A DNA stretch of 64,000 nucleotides from Mesorhizobium_B sp964242945 (GTDB lineage: Bacteria > Pseudomonadota > Alphaproteobacteria > Rhizobiales > Rhizobiaceae), in NCBI GenBank assembly GCA_964242945.1, contig CAXTCF010000004.1:1-64000 (forward strand), given 5' to 3'. The first letter of the stretch is position 1. Every line of letters begins with the position of its first letter. Made by a program: the position numbers and the translations under genes. Positions 7,709 through 16,290 of the stretch are shown piece by piece. Under the pieces are notes generated by a model. It worked only from the letters and a program-made list of their open reading frames with translations, was not told where the DNA came from and did not search any database.

Positions 7709-8179
7709 GTGATCCGTTTTGCGCTTCTGGCTCTCCCGCTTCTGGAGATCGCAGGCTTCATCCTGGTGGGAAAAGCGATCGGCGTCGTGCCGACGCTGGG
7801 GCTGGTCCTGCTTGGCGTGGTGCTCGGCACCCTGCTGATCCGCAGTGCGGGCCTCGGCGTGTTCCGCCAAGCGCAGATGGAAACCGCTGCCGGGCGCCAT
7901 CCCAGTCCTAGCATCGTCAAGGGGTTCCTTTCGGTGCTGGCGGGCGTCCTGCTGATCGTGCCGGGCTTCTTGTCCGACGCTTTTGCCATCCTGCTGCTGC
8001 TTCCGCCTGTCCAGGCGAGCGCCTGGAGTTTTCTTAAGAACCGCGTGCGCTTCGCCGGCAGCTTCGGCGGCGCGCGGAAGTCCCAGCCGCAGACCCGCGT
8101 GATCGACCTCGACCCTTCCGACTATGCCGCGCGGCCGAATCCCGGCTCGCCCTGGGCCGACAAGCCGAACGGTACCTGA
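7709..8179 (+). CDS. fxsA: FxsA family membrane protein
   Basis: A 156-residue inner-membrane protein of the FxsA family. In E. coli, overproduced FxsA counters phage T7 exclusion by the F plasmid; its native role is unclear. Four hydrophobic segments are seen: LLALPLLEIAGFILVG, VVPTLGLVLLGVVLG, IVKGFLSVLAGVLLIVPGFL and AFAILLLLPPVQA, followed by a polar tail. I start at GTG 7709 with GGAG twelve bases upstream; the frame is open much further back but overlaps the divergent Tim44-like gene. Transcription is towards secB. Confidence 0.8.
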   Translation: MIRFALLALPLLEIAGFILVGKAIGVVPTLGLVLLGVVLGTLLIRSAGLGVFRQAQMETAAGRHPSPSIVKGFLSVLAGVLLIVPGFLSDAFAILLLLPPVQASAWSFLKNRVRFAGSFGGARKSQPQTRVIDLDPSDYAARPNPGSPWADKPNGT

Positions 8180-8287
8180 CTCTTCGCCGCCGACCGGCTT
8201 AGCTTGTCACGCTGAAACCGCCATGCTAGCGAGCGCGCGATTTTTCAGCCCGCTGTACCACCGGCGGCAAGGGAGGAAACGGCGGGA

Positions 8288-8779
8288 ATGGCCGAAAACG
8301 GGAACAACGGGACGCCGGCCAACGGCAATGCGCCCACGCAGACGCTCAGCGTGCTCGCGCAGTACGTCAAGGATTTCTCCTTCGAGAGCCCCGGCGCGCC
8401 CCAATCCCTGCGCTCGCGTGACAAGGCCCCCGGCATCAACATCAACGTCAATGTCGCCGCCAACCCGCTTTCCGAGAAGGAATTCGACGTCAACCTGACG
8501 CTGAACGCCAAGGCGACGAGCGACAGCGACGTGCTGTTCAACGTCGAACTGCTCTACGGCGGCGTCTTTCACATCGACGGCTTTCCGCAGGAGCACATGC
8601 TGCCGCTGCTCTTCATCGAGTGCCCGCGGCTGCTGTTCCCCTTCGCTCGCCAGATCATCGCCGAAGCCACGCGCAACGGCGGCTTCCCGCCGCTCCTGCT
8701 TGACCCCATCGATTTCGGGCAGATGTTCCAGCGCAAGCTTGCCGAAGACGCCGCAGCCGCCAGGGTGCGGACCACTTGA
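8288..8779 (+). CDS. secB: Protein-export chaperone SecB
   Basis: A cytosolic tetrameric chaperone that keeps preproteins unfolded and hands them to SecA. The 163-residue product has the SecB core from about residue 17 (VLAQYVKDFSFESPGAP) through the INVNVAANPL strand and the ECPRLLFPFARQII signature helix, ending with the GGFPPLLLDPIDF loop. The N-terminal 16 residues (Asn/Gly-rich) are a typical alphaproteobacterial extension. The 108-bp gap from fxsA could hold its own promoter. In relatives secB directly follows dnaQ. Confidence 0.95.
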   Translation: MAENGNNGTPANGNAPTQTLSVLAQYVKDFSFESPGAPQSLRSRDKAPGININVNVAANPLSEKEFDVNLTLNAKATSDSDVLFNVELLYGGVFHIDGFPQEHMLPLLFIECPRLLFPFARQIIAEATRNGGFPPLLLDPIDFGQMFQRKLAEDAAAARVRTT

Positions 8780-8892
8780 AATGCGGCCCGCCTTGAGCCG
8801 GCGCGTACTCACCAAGAAGCCGCAGGTGTCCAGCCTGCGTTGTGGTTCCTGGAAGCGCACACGCAGTCCCCGGATCGACGGGATAACACCAG

Positions 8893-9864
8893 TCAGAACA
8901 GCGCCTGAAGCTCCGGCAGCTTCTCGTTGACCAGCCAGCCGTAATAATTTTCTTCCGGCAGGCGCGGCTTTTGGCCCTTGGCGGCGCGCGCCTTGTTTTC
9001 CGCCCTCAGCGCGGCGGCGCGGTCTTCCGGGTTGCCGACATTGTAGAGCGTGGCGGTCAGGCCCGGATTGCCGGAAATGTCGAAGCCGGCGATGCTCCGG
9101 TAGGCGTCGATGGATTCTTTCAGGGTCGCGGCGACGTAGGGGATCGTCAGGTCCGGATCCATGATCGTCTCGTAGATCTTGCCGGGCTTGTCGGCCGACA
9201 AGGGCGGCAGGCCGGTGACGCGGGACACGGTGTCCGTGACCTTCAGCGCGGTCAGCGGGTTCAACTGGCCGATCCCGAAAGTCTGTCCGGCATAGAAGGG
9301 CTGGAAGAACACGGCGCCGAGGCGCTTGTCCGGAAAGCTGGAGCCGCCCACCGTTTGGCCGCGGAACGCCGTGTTCCAGATGCGCTCGCGGCAGTCCCAC
9401 AAGGCCTCGCTGCCGCTCGCCTCGCTACAGGACGCGAACTGCGGACGCTTGACGAAGTCGCCGATCGCCTCGCCGTCATACTCAAAGGAAAGATCGCTTT
9501 TGAGGTAGGAGATCGCCTTGACGTAGTAGGTCTGGAGGCGGTCGTAGGCGTCCACATTGTAGGTGTGCTCGCCGACGATGGCGCCGACGATGTGCATCGG
9601 CGAAATGCCGAACTGACCCGCAGCCTCGCGGATTTTGCTGCGCAGCTTCTTGTCGCTGGCGAGCAGCGCATAGACCTTCTGGTACTTCGCTTCGAATGAA
9701 GTCTTGTTGGCCCGCGTGCGCCGGACCGAAGCGCCGGGGACGTCCGGCTGGTCGGCGGCATGGGTTGCGGAAGGCGGCACGGCCGTTGCGGCTTGAGCAG
9801 GGATCGCGAGGCCCATGCCCAGAAACGTCGCAAAGGCAAGCTTCGCCGCGGCGGCTTTCAGCAT
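8893..9864 (-). CDS. DUF1402 family exported protein
   Basis: A 323-residue protein with a cleavable signal peptide (MLKAAAAKLAFATFLGMGLAIPAQA, cut near residue 25-27; shown only in part by its hydrophobic core at 6-20). The mature part matches my recollection of the rhizobial DUF1402 family: HIVGAIVGEHTYNVDAYDRL, AVFFQPFYAGQTFGIGQLNP and PEENYYGWLVNEKL are its landmarks. The GEHT and GQ/NP segments recall lysozyme-like folds, so a peptidoglycan-related activity is possible but unproven. The frame is open 42 codons upstream into a repeat; ATG 9864 was chosen because it begins the signal peptide. Confidence 0.75.
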   Translation of the reverse strand: MLKAAAAKLAFATFLGMGLAIPAQAATAVPPSATHAADQPDVPGASVRRTRANKTSFEAKYQKVYALLASDKKLRSKIREAAGQFGISPMHIVGAIVGEHTYNVDAYDRLQTYYVKAISYLKSDLSFEYDGEAIGDFVKRPQFASCSEASGSEALWDCRERIWNTAFRGQTVGGSSFPDKRLGAVFFQPFYAGQTFGIGQLNPLTALKVTDTVSRVTGLPPLSADKPGKIYETIMDPDLTIPYVAATLKESIDAYRSIAGFDISGNPGLTATLYNVGNPEDRAAALRAENKARAAKGQKPRLPEENYYGWLVNEKLPELQALF

Positions 9865-9904
9865 CTCGATCGTCCTCAGCACGAAACCACAGCCGCTTGC
9901 GCCG

Positions 9905-10023
9905 CCCCTCACTGCCCTGCCGGGCATCTCTCCCCGTGAACGGGGAGAGAACACGCCGGCCGGGATGACAGCGCACTTCTCCCCGTTCACGGGGAGAAGG
10001 TGGCGGCAGCCGGATGAGGGGCG
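9905..10023. repeat. Rhizobial intergenic mosaic repeat (RIME-like), copy 1
   Basis: Two palindromic modules side by side between hslU and the DUF1402 gene: 9905-9950 contains CCCTGCCGGGCATCTCTCCC and a CCCCGTGAACGGGG hairpin; 9977-10023 contains a TTCTCCCCGTTCACGGGGAGAA hairpin core (22 bases, described here by its ends) followed by GGTGGCGGCAGCCGGATGAG. The first module recurs at 14904 and 38918. Such elements are abundant in rhizobial intergenic DNA and could act as transcription attenuators. Confidence 0.75.
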
Positions 10024-10048
10024 GCGCTGAAGGCTGACAGATCGGCGT

Positions 10049-11356
10049 TTAGAGGATGAAACGCGACAAATCTGTGTTCTTGGCGAGATCGCCGACGTGA
10101 TCCTTCACATAGGCCGCGTCCACCGTCACGGTCGAGCCGTTCTTGTCGGACGCCTCGAAGGAAATCTCGTCCAGCACGCGCTCCATCACCGTCTGGAGGC
10201 GGCGCGCGCCGATGTTTTCGACCGTCGCGTTCAGATCGACAGCCACGCCGGCGAGGCTGTCGATGGCATCGTCGGTGAAATCGAGCGTCACGCCCTCCGT
10301 GCCCATCAGCGCGATATACTGCTTGATCAGGCTGGCTTCCGTCTCGGTCAGGATGCGCCGAAAATCCTCCTTTTCCAGCGCGCGCAACTCGACGCGGATC
10401 GGCAGGCGGCCCTGGAGTTCCGGCAGCAGGTCGGAGGGTTTTGCCACGTGGAACGCGCCGGAGGCGATGAAGAGGATATGGTCGGTCTTCACCGGCCCGT
10501 ACTTGGTCGCGACCGTCGTGCCTTCGACCAGCGGCAGCAAATCGCGCTGCACGCCCTCGCGCGACGGTCCCATGCGAGTGTCGCCGGAGGCCACCTTGTC
10601 GATTTCGTCGATGAAGACGATGCCGTCGTTCTGCGTCACTTCCAGCGCGCGGCGCACCACCTCGTCATTGTCGAGCAGCTTGTCCGACTCGTCGTCGATC
10701 AGCGCAGCATAGGATTCCTTGACCGTGGTCTTCTTGGTCTTGGTCTTCTTTCCGCCCATCGCCTTGGACAGCATGTCGTTGATGTTCATCACGCCGATAT
10801 TGGCGCCGGGCATGCCGGGGATCTCGAAGGAGGGCATGCCGCCGGTACCGGCGTCAGCCACCTCGATCTCGATCTCCTTGTCGTCCAGCTCGCCGTTGCG
10901 TAAGCGTTTGCGGAACGAATCCTTGGTGGCGGGCGAGGCGGTCTTGCCGACCAGCCCCTCCAGCACGCGCTCCTCGGCGTTGACATGGGCACGCGCCTTG
11001 ACGTCCTCGCGCATCTTCTCGCGCTGGAGGCCGATGGCGGTCTCGACCAGGTCGCGGATGATCTGCTCCACGTCGCGGCCGACATAGCCGACCTCGGTGA
11101 ATTTCGTCGCCTCGACCTTGATGAAGGGCGCGCCTGCGAGCTTGGCGAGGCGGCGGGAGATTTCGGTCTTGCCGACGCCGGTCGGGCCGATCATCAGGAT
11201 GTTCTTGGGCATGACCTCTTCGCGCATGCCGTTTGTGAGCTGCTGGCGGCGCCAGCGGTTGCGCAGCGCGATGGCCACGGCGCGCTTGGCGTCCTTCTGG
11301 CCGATGATGAAGCGGTCGAGCTCGGAAACGATCTCTCTAGGGGAAAAATTGGTCAT
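10049..11356 (-). CDS. hslU: HslU, ATPase subunit of the HslUV protease
   Basis: The AAA+ unfoldase that feeds proteins to HslV, 435 residues, the usual length. Walker A GPTGVGKT is at 57-64, Walker B GIVFIDEIDK in the second half, with an inserted I domain between them that holds a Lys-rich stretch (GGKKTKTKKT). The C-terminus LSRFIL is the tail that docks into HslV. ATG 11356 is used; upstream codons in frame belong to another gene's antisense. The start overlaps the stop of the upstream membrane-protein gene (ATGA). hslV lies about 4.2 kb upstream on the same strand, separated by inserted genes. Confidence 0.97.
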   Translation of the reverse strand: MTNFSPREIVSELDRFIIGQKDAKRAVAIALRNRWRRQQLTNGMREEVMPKNILMIGPTGVGKTEISRRLAKLAGAPFIKVEATKFTEVGYVGRDVEQIIRDLVETAIGLQREKMREDVKARAHVNAEERVLEGLVGKTASPATKDSFRKRLRNGELDDKEIEIEVADAGTGGMPSFEIPGMPGANIGVMNINDMLSKAMGGKKTKTKKTTVKESYAALIDDESDKLLDNDEVVRRALEVTQNDGIVFIDEIDKVASGDTRMGPSREGVQRDLLPLVEGTTVATKYGPVKTDHILFIASGAFHVAKPSDLLPELQGRLPIRVELRALEKEDFRRILTETEASLIKQYIALMGTEGVTLDFTDDAIDSLAGVAVDLNATVENIGARRLQTVMERVLDEISFEASDKNGSTVTVDAAYVKDHVGDLAKNTDLSRFIL

Positions 11357-12438
11357 GTCGGGGACTCTGAAAGAACTGCTTTGTTGGCGCTCATGTCGGC
11401 ATGCGGCAGCCCTCGCGCAAGTGCAGGGGGCAGGGTGCGCAAGAGCAGCCGGCGCAAAGCGTGCCAGCCCGCGCTGAGCAGGAGGATCAGGCTTCCCAGG
11501 GCAAGCAGCGTCAGCGGCACCACGCTTTCCCCATCGACCGAGCGGGCTACCAGCGTGCCGAAGGCGAAGCCGGCATAAGACAGGCCGGAAACCAGGATCG
11601 CCCGGCGGTCCACCAGCAGCGCCACCACCCCAAGCCCGGCGAACACGCCTAAGATGATCCAGGCCGGGCCTTGGCCCGCGCCGCCGGCAGCCCACAGCCC
11701 GCCGATCAGCGAATGCACGATCAGGGGTGCTGCCAGCATGTGCAGCCAGAAGGCGATGTCGGTGCGGCGCGTCAGCCGCTGCGGGTCGCTCAAGTCGAAG
11801 CGGAGCGCCAAAACGAACACCGCCACTCCGGAAGCGAGCAGGAGCAGCCGCCAGAACTCTGCCACGAAAGCCGGCGACAGGAGATAGACCGCGCCCAGAA
11901 AGGCTACCACCAGCGCGGCCATTCCCGCCGCAAAGGTGATCGGCACGCGGAAGCGCAGATAGTGGAACCACGCCGCACCCACCGTGACGAGCGCCGCGGC
12001 GATCAGCGCCCAGGGCTCCTTGGCCTCGTCCAGGTGGAGGAGGAAGGGCAGGGCGGAGTCGCCCGGCAGCGCGGCAATGCCTTGGAACACGGCAAGGAAG
12101 ACGCTCGCCGCGAAGGTGACGAGCAGCACGATGGAGGGCAGCGCTTGGCGCTGGCGGCGCGTGAAGAACTCGGCGAGCAGCCAGCAGGCCGCGGCGATGA
12201 GGAGCGCCGTCCCGCTCAACCCCAGCGGCGCAAGCCCGAACCAGCCCAGGCTGCCGAGGAACAGGCCCAAGCCGATCGTGACGAAGATGTCGGCGAAGCC
12301 GCTGATGAAGCGCAGTTTTTCGTCGTCGCGCGGCTCGTTGCTGAGCGCTGCCTGCTCCAGGCGGCGCAGGCCCAAAGCTTGGTCGGCGGTTATCAGGCTG
12401 CGCTCGACCGCCGCGCGGAGCGTGTTCTCGCTGATCAT
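11353..12438 (-). CDS. DUF2157-like polytopic membrane protein
   Basis: A 361-residue protein with a short cytosolic N-terminus (ISENTLRAAVERSLITADQALGL region, resembling the DUF2157 start) and about ten hydrophobic segments from residue 55 onward. No catalytic motif can be seen. The family has no established function that I know. Its stop overlaps the hslU start codon by ATGA, so it is translated just ahead of hslU. The start ATG at 12438 begins the DUF2157-like motif; codons upstream in frame run into the next gene. Confidence 0.6.
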   Translation of the reverse strand: MISENTLRAAVERSLITADQALGLRRLEQAALSNEPRDDEKLRFISGFADIFVTIGLGLFLGSLGWFGLAPLGLSGTALLIAAACWLLAEFFTRRQRQALPSIVLLVTFAASVFLAVFQGIAALPGDSALPFLLHLDEAKEPWALIAAALVTVGAAWFHYLRFRVPITFAAGMAALVVAFLGAVYLLSPAFVAEFWRLLLLASGVAVFVLALRFDLSDPQRLTRRTDIAFWLHMLAAPLIVHSLIGGLWAAGGAGQGPAWIILGVFAGLGVVALLVDRRAILVSGLSYAGFAFGTLVARSVDGESVVPLTLLALGSLILLLSAGWHALRRLLLRTLPPALARGLPHADMSANKAVLSESPT

Positions 12439-12451
12439 GGGAACACCAAAC

Positions 12452-13042
12452 TCAACTGCCGCCCTGCCACTGCCGCACGGCATCCAGCGGGTAGAGCAGC
12501 ATCAGCACGTTGAGGGTGAGATTGTCGTGGATGGTATAGCCGACCCAAAGCTCGAAAAAGAGGCCGATCGCCGCCACAAGCCAGACGGGCAGGGTGCGCG
12601 CCATGCCGAAGCCCAGGGCCATGAACAGCGTGTCCATCACCGAATTGATGACGGAGTCGCCGAAATAGTCGAGCGAGATCGTGCCTTCGCGGTAGCGGTT
12701 GATGACGAAAGGCGTGTTCTCGACGATCTCCCAGGCCGCTTCCAGCCCGACCGCCATGGCAAGCCGGGAGACCACGGATGTTCGGGGGAACAGCGCCCAG
12801 AACAGGAGATAGAACAGGAAGCCGTGGATGACGTGGGAGAAGCTGTACCAGTCGGAAAGGTGCTGCGAGTTCTCCGAACTCTGCACCACGCCGTGCCAAA
12901 GCTTCACATACCCGCACTTGCAGATCGCCGGATGGCCGATTCCGTAGAGCGTCGCGGCCTGGATGGCGAGGAGGCCGAGGCACAACAGCAGCCCGGTCTT
13001 CCAGGCGGGCCGGATGGTTTGAGCGGGAGCGGACGGTTGCAT
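12452..13042 (-). CDS. UPF0314/DUF2585 family membrane protein
   Basis: A 196-residue integral membrane protein that matches the rhizobial UPF0314 (DUF2585) family: the ICKCGYVKLWHGVVQSSENS stretch with CxC, the DWYSFSHVIHGFLFY segment, EAAWEIVENTPFVINRYRE and the GDSVINSVMD motif. Conserved His, Glu and Asp residues in and near membrane segments could bind metal, but no activity is established. Five or so hydrophobic helices are visible. It lies 13 bases upstream of the DUF2157-like gene, on the hslU strand, so the three probably form one transcript. Confidence 0.8.
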   Translation of the reverse strand: MQPSAPAQTIRPAWKTGLLLCLGLLAIQAATLYGIGHPAICKCGYVKLWHGVVQSSENSQHLSDWYSFSHVIHGFLFYLLFWALFPRTSVVSRLAMAVGLEAAWEIVENTPFVINRYREGTISLDYFGDSVINSVMDTLFMALGFGMARTLPVWLVAAIGLFFELWVGYTIHDNLTLNVLMLLYPLDAVRQWQGGS

Positions 13043-13234
13043 CAGATCTCAAACATCCTGCGGGAAGTCTCGTCGAAAGCGTTTGGCGGTCCCGATACCA
13101 CCGAAATCGCTCAGCCTGAAACAACGCAATAGCTGCTCCGCGCGACCATCGGCGGCCTTGCCTCTTGGAATTTCTACCAAAATCGCCGGGTCGGCGCTGA
13201 GCCCGCAGGTCTCAAGGGATATCGTCAGGCACGC

Positions 13235-14140
13235 TCAGCCCCTCGCCGCCGCATTCAGGTGCGCGGCAAACTCCGGCGTCTCCATGAGCGCCTTGCAGCG
13301 GGCGAAGCGCGTTTCCGCATAGACGCGAAAGTCGTCGGCGGGGTTTCCGTTGGCGACCTGGATCAGGCCCCAAAGCGTCCAGAGCAGGTTGCACAGCGCC
13401 TTGTAGAGGACGATCCGGCCGCGCTCAGGCGCACCCGGCTCCCCGCCGAAATAGGCTGATATCATCGCCTCGTCTTGGGGTCCGTCGAACTCCGCCTCGA
13501 CCGACAGGTCGCCCAGGTCCCACATCGGATCGTTGGCGCCGGAATATTCCCAATCGACCATCCACATCCGCGTGCCCGTGTCGAGGAAGTTCTCGCACAA
13601 GGGATCGCAATGGCACGGCCGCAAGGGCAGCGGCCTCGCGTTCAACGCCGCGCGCACCGAGCGGTCGGCCTCGCCCACCACGTCGCCGTAGCCTTCCGGG
13701 AGGGCTACCTCCTTCGTGGACAGAACCTTGAGGTAGCTGTCGATCATGGCGAAGGGGTCGAAGCGGAAGGGGAAGACGGCCCCGCTATCGTGAAGCTTGC
13801 GGAAGGCTTCGCCCGCTCGGGCCGGCGCGCCGGCCCGCGTCCTAAAACGCTCCGGCGACATGGTTTCGGCGCCTTCGATGAAGCGCGTCACCATCACGCC
13901 CGTGCGCTCGTCGAAGTGCAGCACTTCCGGGCTGACGCCGGCTCTCGCCGCTTCGCGGGCAGTCACGGCTTCCGTCGCGCGGTCGATGTATTCTTCCGTG
14001 CCCTTGCCGGGCAGGCGCAGGCACTTGGTCCCGACGCGGAACACCCGGTTCGTCAGCCCGCCCAGCCGCTCAGGCATGCCGGAAAAGCCGGCCAGGGCGG
14101 GAACGGCGGCGAGTGCCGCCCGCAGGTCGTCGTCCACCAT
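13235..14140 (-). CDS. LicA-like choline/aminoglycoside-type kinase
   Basis: A 301-residue protein-kinase-fold phosphotransferase. The Brenner-type catalytic motif HCDPLCENF (His187, Asp189, Asn194) and the metal-binding DWEYS (196-200) are intact, followed by DPMWDLGDLSVEA. The DWEYSGANDPMWDL pattern is closer to choline kinase (LicA) than to antibiotic kinases, so choline or a related alcohol is the likely substrate; rhizobia make phosphatidylcholine. The ATG at 14140 has GAGAGG upstream. It is divergent from the methyltransferase gene with a 101-bp gap. Substrate is inferred only. Confidence 0.7.
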   Translation of the reverse strand: MVDDDLRAALAAVPALAGFSGMPERLGGLTNRVFRVGTKCLRLPGKGTEEYIDRATEAVTAREAARAGVSPEVLHFDERTGVMVTRFIEGAETMSPERFRTRAGAPARAGEAFRKLHDSGAVFPFRFDPFAMIDSYLKVLSTKEVALPEGYGDVVGEADRSVRAALNARPLPLRPCHCDPLCENFLDTGTRMWMVDWEYSGANDPMWDLGDLSVEAEFDGPQDEAMISAYFGGEPGAPERGRIVLYKALCNLLWTLWGLIQVANGNPADDFRVYAETRFARCKALMETPEFAAHLNAAARG

Positions 14141-14241
14141 CGCACCCCTCTCCGCCTTGGTCTCAGCGAACGCGACGGTTTCACAGTTCAACCGTCTTGG
14201 CTATCATCCGCCGAGCGTGATCGATCGGGAAGGGCGCAGCA

Positions 14242-14874
14242 ATGGCAGACGGCAACCACGGCGGCGCGCTCGGCGCCGTTTACGAGGCCAAGCGCCCGGA
14301 GGAGATCGCCGCTCTCTATGACGGCTGGGCGGACACCTACGACGCCTTCATGGCCCAGGCAGGCTACCGCCATCCCTCGATCTGCCTGGCGTTGCTGTCG
14401 CGGCACTTAGGACGCGGCGCAGCACCCCTGCTCGATGCCGGCGTCGGGACCGGCGTGATCGGCGCGTGGCTCGGCATCATGGGCTACGCCGAAGTCGAGG
14501 GCCTCGACATCTCGGAAGGCATGCTCGCCAGAGCCGCTGCCACGGGTTCCTACAAGCGCCTGCATCGCCTGGCGCTTGGGCAGCCGCTGCCCTTCGACGA
14601 CGGGCATTTCGCCGGCATCGTTTCCGCCGGCGTGTTCACCACCGGCCATGTCGGCGCGGAAGCGCTGGACGAGTTGATCCGCATCTGCCGCCCCGGCGGC
14701 GCGCTCGTCCTGACTGTCAAAAATACTTTGTGGGACGGCGGCTTCGCGCAAAGGATTGCCGAACTGGAGGCGGACGGCTCCGTGTCCGTCCTGGAAACGA
14801 CCGAACCCTACGTGTCCATGCCCGGCGAAGAGGGCACCATCCCTGGGCGCGGGCTGGCGCTGCGGCGTCTGTAA
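14242..14874 (+). CDS. Class I SAM-dependent methyltransferase
   Basis: A 210-residue Rossmann-fold methyltransferase. Motif I is LLDAGVGTGVIG (SAM-binding loop at 65-71), the acidic residue ending strand 2 is in GLDIS (about 87-91), and LIRICRPGGALVLTVKN gives motif III. The N-terminal EIAALYDGWADTYDAFM segment is like small-molecule or quinone methyltransferases. The acceptor cannot be told. It is divergent from the LicA-like kinase, so a shared regulator or a phospholipid link is conceivable. A palindromic repeat follows its stop. Confidence 0.75.
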   Translation: MADGNHGGALGAVYEAKRPEEIAALYDGWADTYDAFMAQAGYRHPSICLALLSRHLGRGAAPLLDAGVGTGVIGAWLGIMGYAEVEGLDISEGMLARAAATGSYKRLHRLALGQPLPFDDGHFAGIVSAGVFTTGHVGAEALDELIRICRPGGALVLTVKNTLWDGGFAQRIAELEADGSVSVLETTEPYVSMPGEEGTIPGRGLALRRL

Positions 14875-14903
14875 GGGGGCCGCAAGGCAGGCGCGCTTCA
14901 GGA

Positions 14904-15057
14904 CCCCTCACTGCCCTGCCGGGCATCTCTCCCACAAGGGGAGAGAGGGGCAGCTTCAGGCGCCTCGCCCGTTCTGAAACGTTGGCGAATGGCGAAAGCG
15001 AGTATGACGGCCTCTCTCTCCCCTTGTGGGAGAGATGCCCGGCAGGGCAGTGAGGGG
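14904..15057. repeat. Rhizobial intergenic mosaic repeat, copy 2 (long inverted repeat)
   Basis: Arms of about 45 bp (14904-14948 and 15011-15057) are inverted copies with only a two-base length difference, separated by 62 bp. The arms contain CACTGCCCTGCCGGGCATCT, also found at 9913-9932, and CTCCC-ACAAGGGGAG. It lies between two convergent genes, so it probably works as a bidirectional terminator whatever its origin. Confidence 0.85.
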
Positions 15058-15075
15058 TAGCGGCCCGCGCTCAGG

Positions 15076-15594
15076 CTAAGCCTCGAAGTCCGGATTGTCG
15101 CGCACCATCAGCAGGGCATCGCCATAGACCGAGCTGCGCCGGTCCAACGGGCGGAAGCCGGCCTTCTCATAGGCGCGGATCGCCCTGAGATTGCCTGGGT
15201 CCGGGTCGATCACGAGGCGCGGCGCGCCTTCGTCGAAGAGCGTTTCGGCGAACTGGTCGAGGATCGCCGGACCGTGACCCTTGCCGACGAGTTCCGGCGG
15301 CCCGACCGTGAGATCGAGGCCGAGCGTGCCGAAGGGCTGGTCGGCATAGGGGTGGTCGTCCTCCAGGTGCGGGTCGTAGCTCTGGAGGTAGGCGAGGGGC
15401 TTGCCCTTCCACTCGACGATCAGGGGCTCGGTGGATACGCTTTCCATGCCTTCGCGGATTTCCGCCAGCGAGGCTTCCGCATCCTCTCCCCACCACGCCG
15501 CCACATGCGGCTCGCCAAGCCAGCGGCGGAGAAGCGGAAAGTCCCGCTCCTCCACCGGGCGAAAGACGTAGGCCGGCTCGTCAGGCCGCGGCAT
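15076..15594 (-). CDS. GNAT acetyltransferase of the hslV-hslU interval
   Basis: A 172-residue GNAT-fold N-acyltransferase. FRPVEERDFPLLRRWLGEPHVAAWWG at the start, the acetyl-CoA loop ELVGKGHGPAILD (about 115-127) and NLRAIRAYEKAGF near the end are the family landmarks; the form resembles the AAC(6')-like/IucB-type group. S. meliloti has an acetyltransferase annotated as aminoglycoside 6'-N-acetyltransferase in the same place between hslV and hslU, so context supports orthology, but antibiotic acetylation should not be assumed. Its start overlaps the hslV stop by 14 bases. Confidence 0.8.
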   Translation of the reverse strand: MPRPDEPAYVFRPVEERDFPLLRRWLGEPHVAAWWGEDAEASLAEIREGMESVSTEPLIVEWKGKPLAYLQSYDPHLEDDHPYADQPFGTLGLDLTVGPPELVGKGHGPAILDQFAETLFDEGAPRLVIDPDPGNLRAIRAYEKAGFRPLDRRSSVYGDALLMVRDNPDFEA

Positions 15595-16135
15595 CGAGCG
15601 TTTCCACCACCACGTTGGCGTTGGTGTAAACGCAGATTTCGCCGGCGATCTGCATGGCGCGGCGCGCGATCTCCTCGGCGTCCTTGTCCGTGTCGATGAG
15701 CGCGCGGGCCGCGGCCAGCGCGTAGTTGCCGCCGGAGCCGATCGCCATCACGCCGTGCTCCGGCTCCAGCACGTCGCCCGTGCCGGTGAGCGCCAGCGTC
15801 ACTTGTCTGTCGGCCACCAGCATCATGGCTTCGAGGCGGCGCAGGTAGCGGTCGGTGCGCCAGTCTTTGGCGAGCTCTACCGCCGCGCGGGTCAGCTGGT
15901 CGGGGTACTGCTCCAGCTTGGCTTCCAGCCGCTCCAAGAGCGTGAAGGCATCCGCGGTGGCGCCGGCGAAGCCCGCGATGACGCGCCCGTCCTTGCCGAC
16001 GCGGCGCACCTTCTTGGCGTTGCCCTTCATGATGGTCTGGCCGAGGCTCACCTGCCCGTCGCCGGCGATCACCACCTTGCCGCCCTTGCGCACGGTCACG
16101 ATGGTCGTGGCGTGCATGGTCAAATTGTCCGACAT
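15581..16135 (-). CDS. hslV: HslV, proteolytic subunit of the HslUV protease
   Basis: The threonine peptidase of the bacterial proteasome-like HslUV complex, 184 residues before processing. The propeptide MSDNLTMHA should be removed to expose Thr10 as the catalytic N-terminus (TTIVTVRKGGK). GDGQVSLGQTIMKGNAKKVRR and AIGSGGNYALAAARAL are family signatures. ATG 16135 was chosen for the correct propeptide; in-frame codons run further upstream without support. It is divergent from hisB across 155 bp, which must contain both promoters. Confidence 0.95.
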   Translation of the reverse strand: MSDNLTMHATTIVTVRKGGKVVIAGDGQVSLGQTIMKGNAKKVRRVGKDGRVIAGFAGATADAFTLLERLEAKLEQYPDQLTRAAVELAKDWRTDRYLRRLEAMMLVADRQVTLALTGTGDVLEPEHGVMAIGSGGNYALAAARALIDTDKDAEEIARRAMQIAGEICVYTNANVVVETLDAAA

Positions 16136-16290
16136 CTTCTTCTCTCTCCGATGACGCGCGCTCCCGTTTTTCGAGGCAAGCCGCGCGATACGAGGTTGTT
16201 CGGGCTCATGTATGCAGGGGCCGGAGCTTTGCAAACTGGCCAAGGGGAGGGCGCCCTGTTAGAAGCCGGCCGACCGTTGATGAAAGGCGT

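Noticed and set aside
15076..15594. Aminoglycoside resistance gene
   Set aside because: The GNAT protein is probably the chromosomal hslV-linked acetyltransferase of rhizobia; no sequence feature proves drug acetylation.
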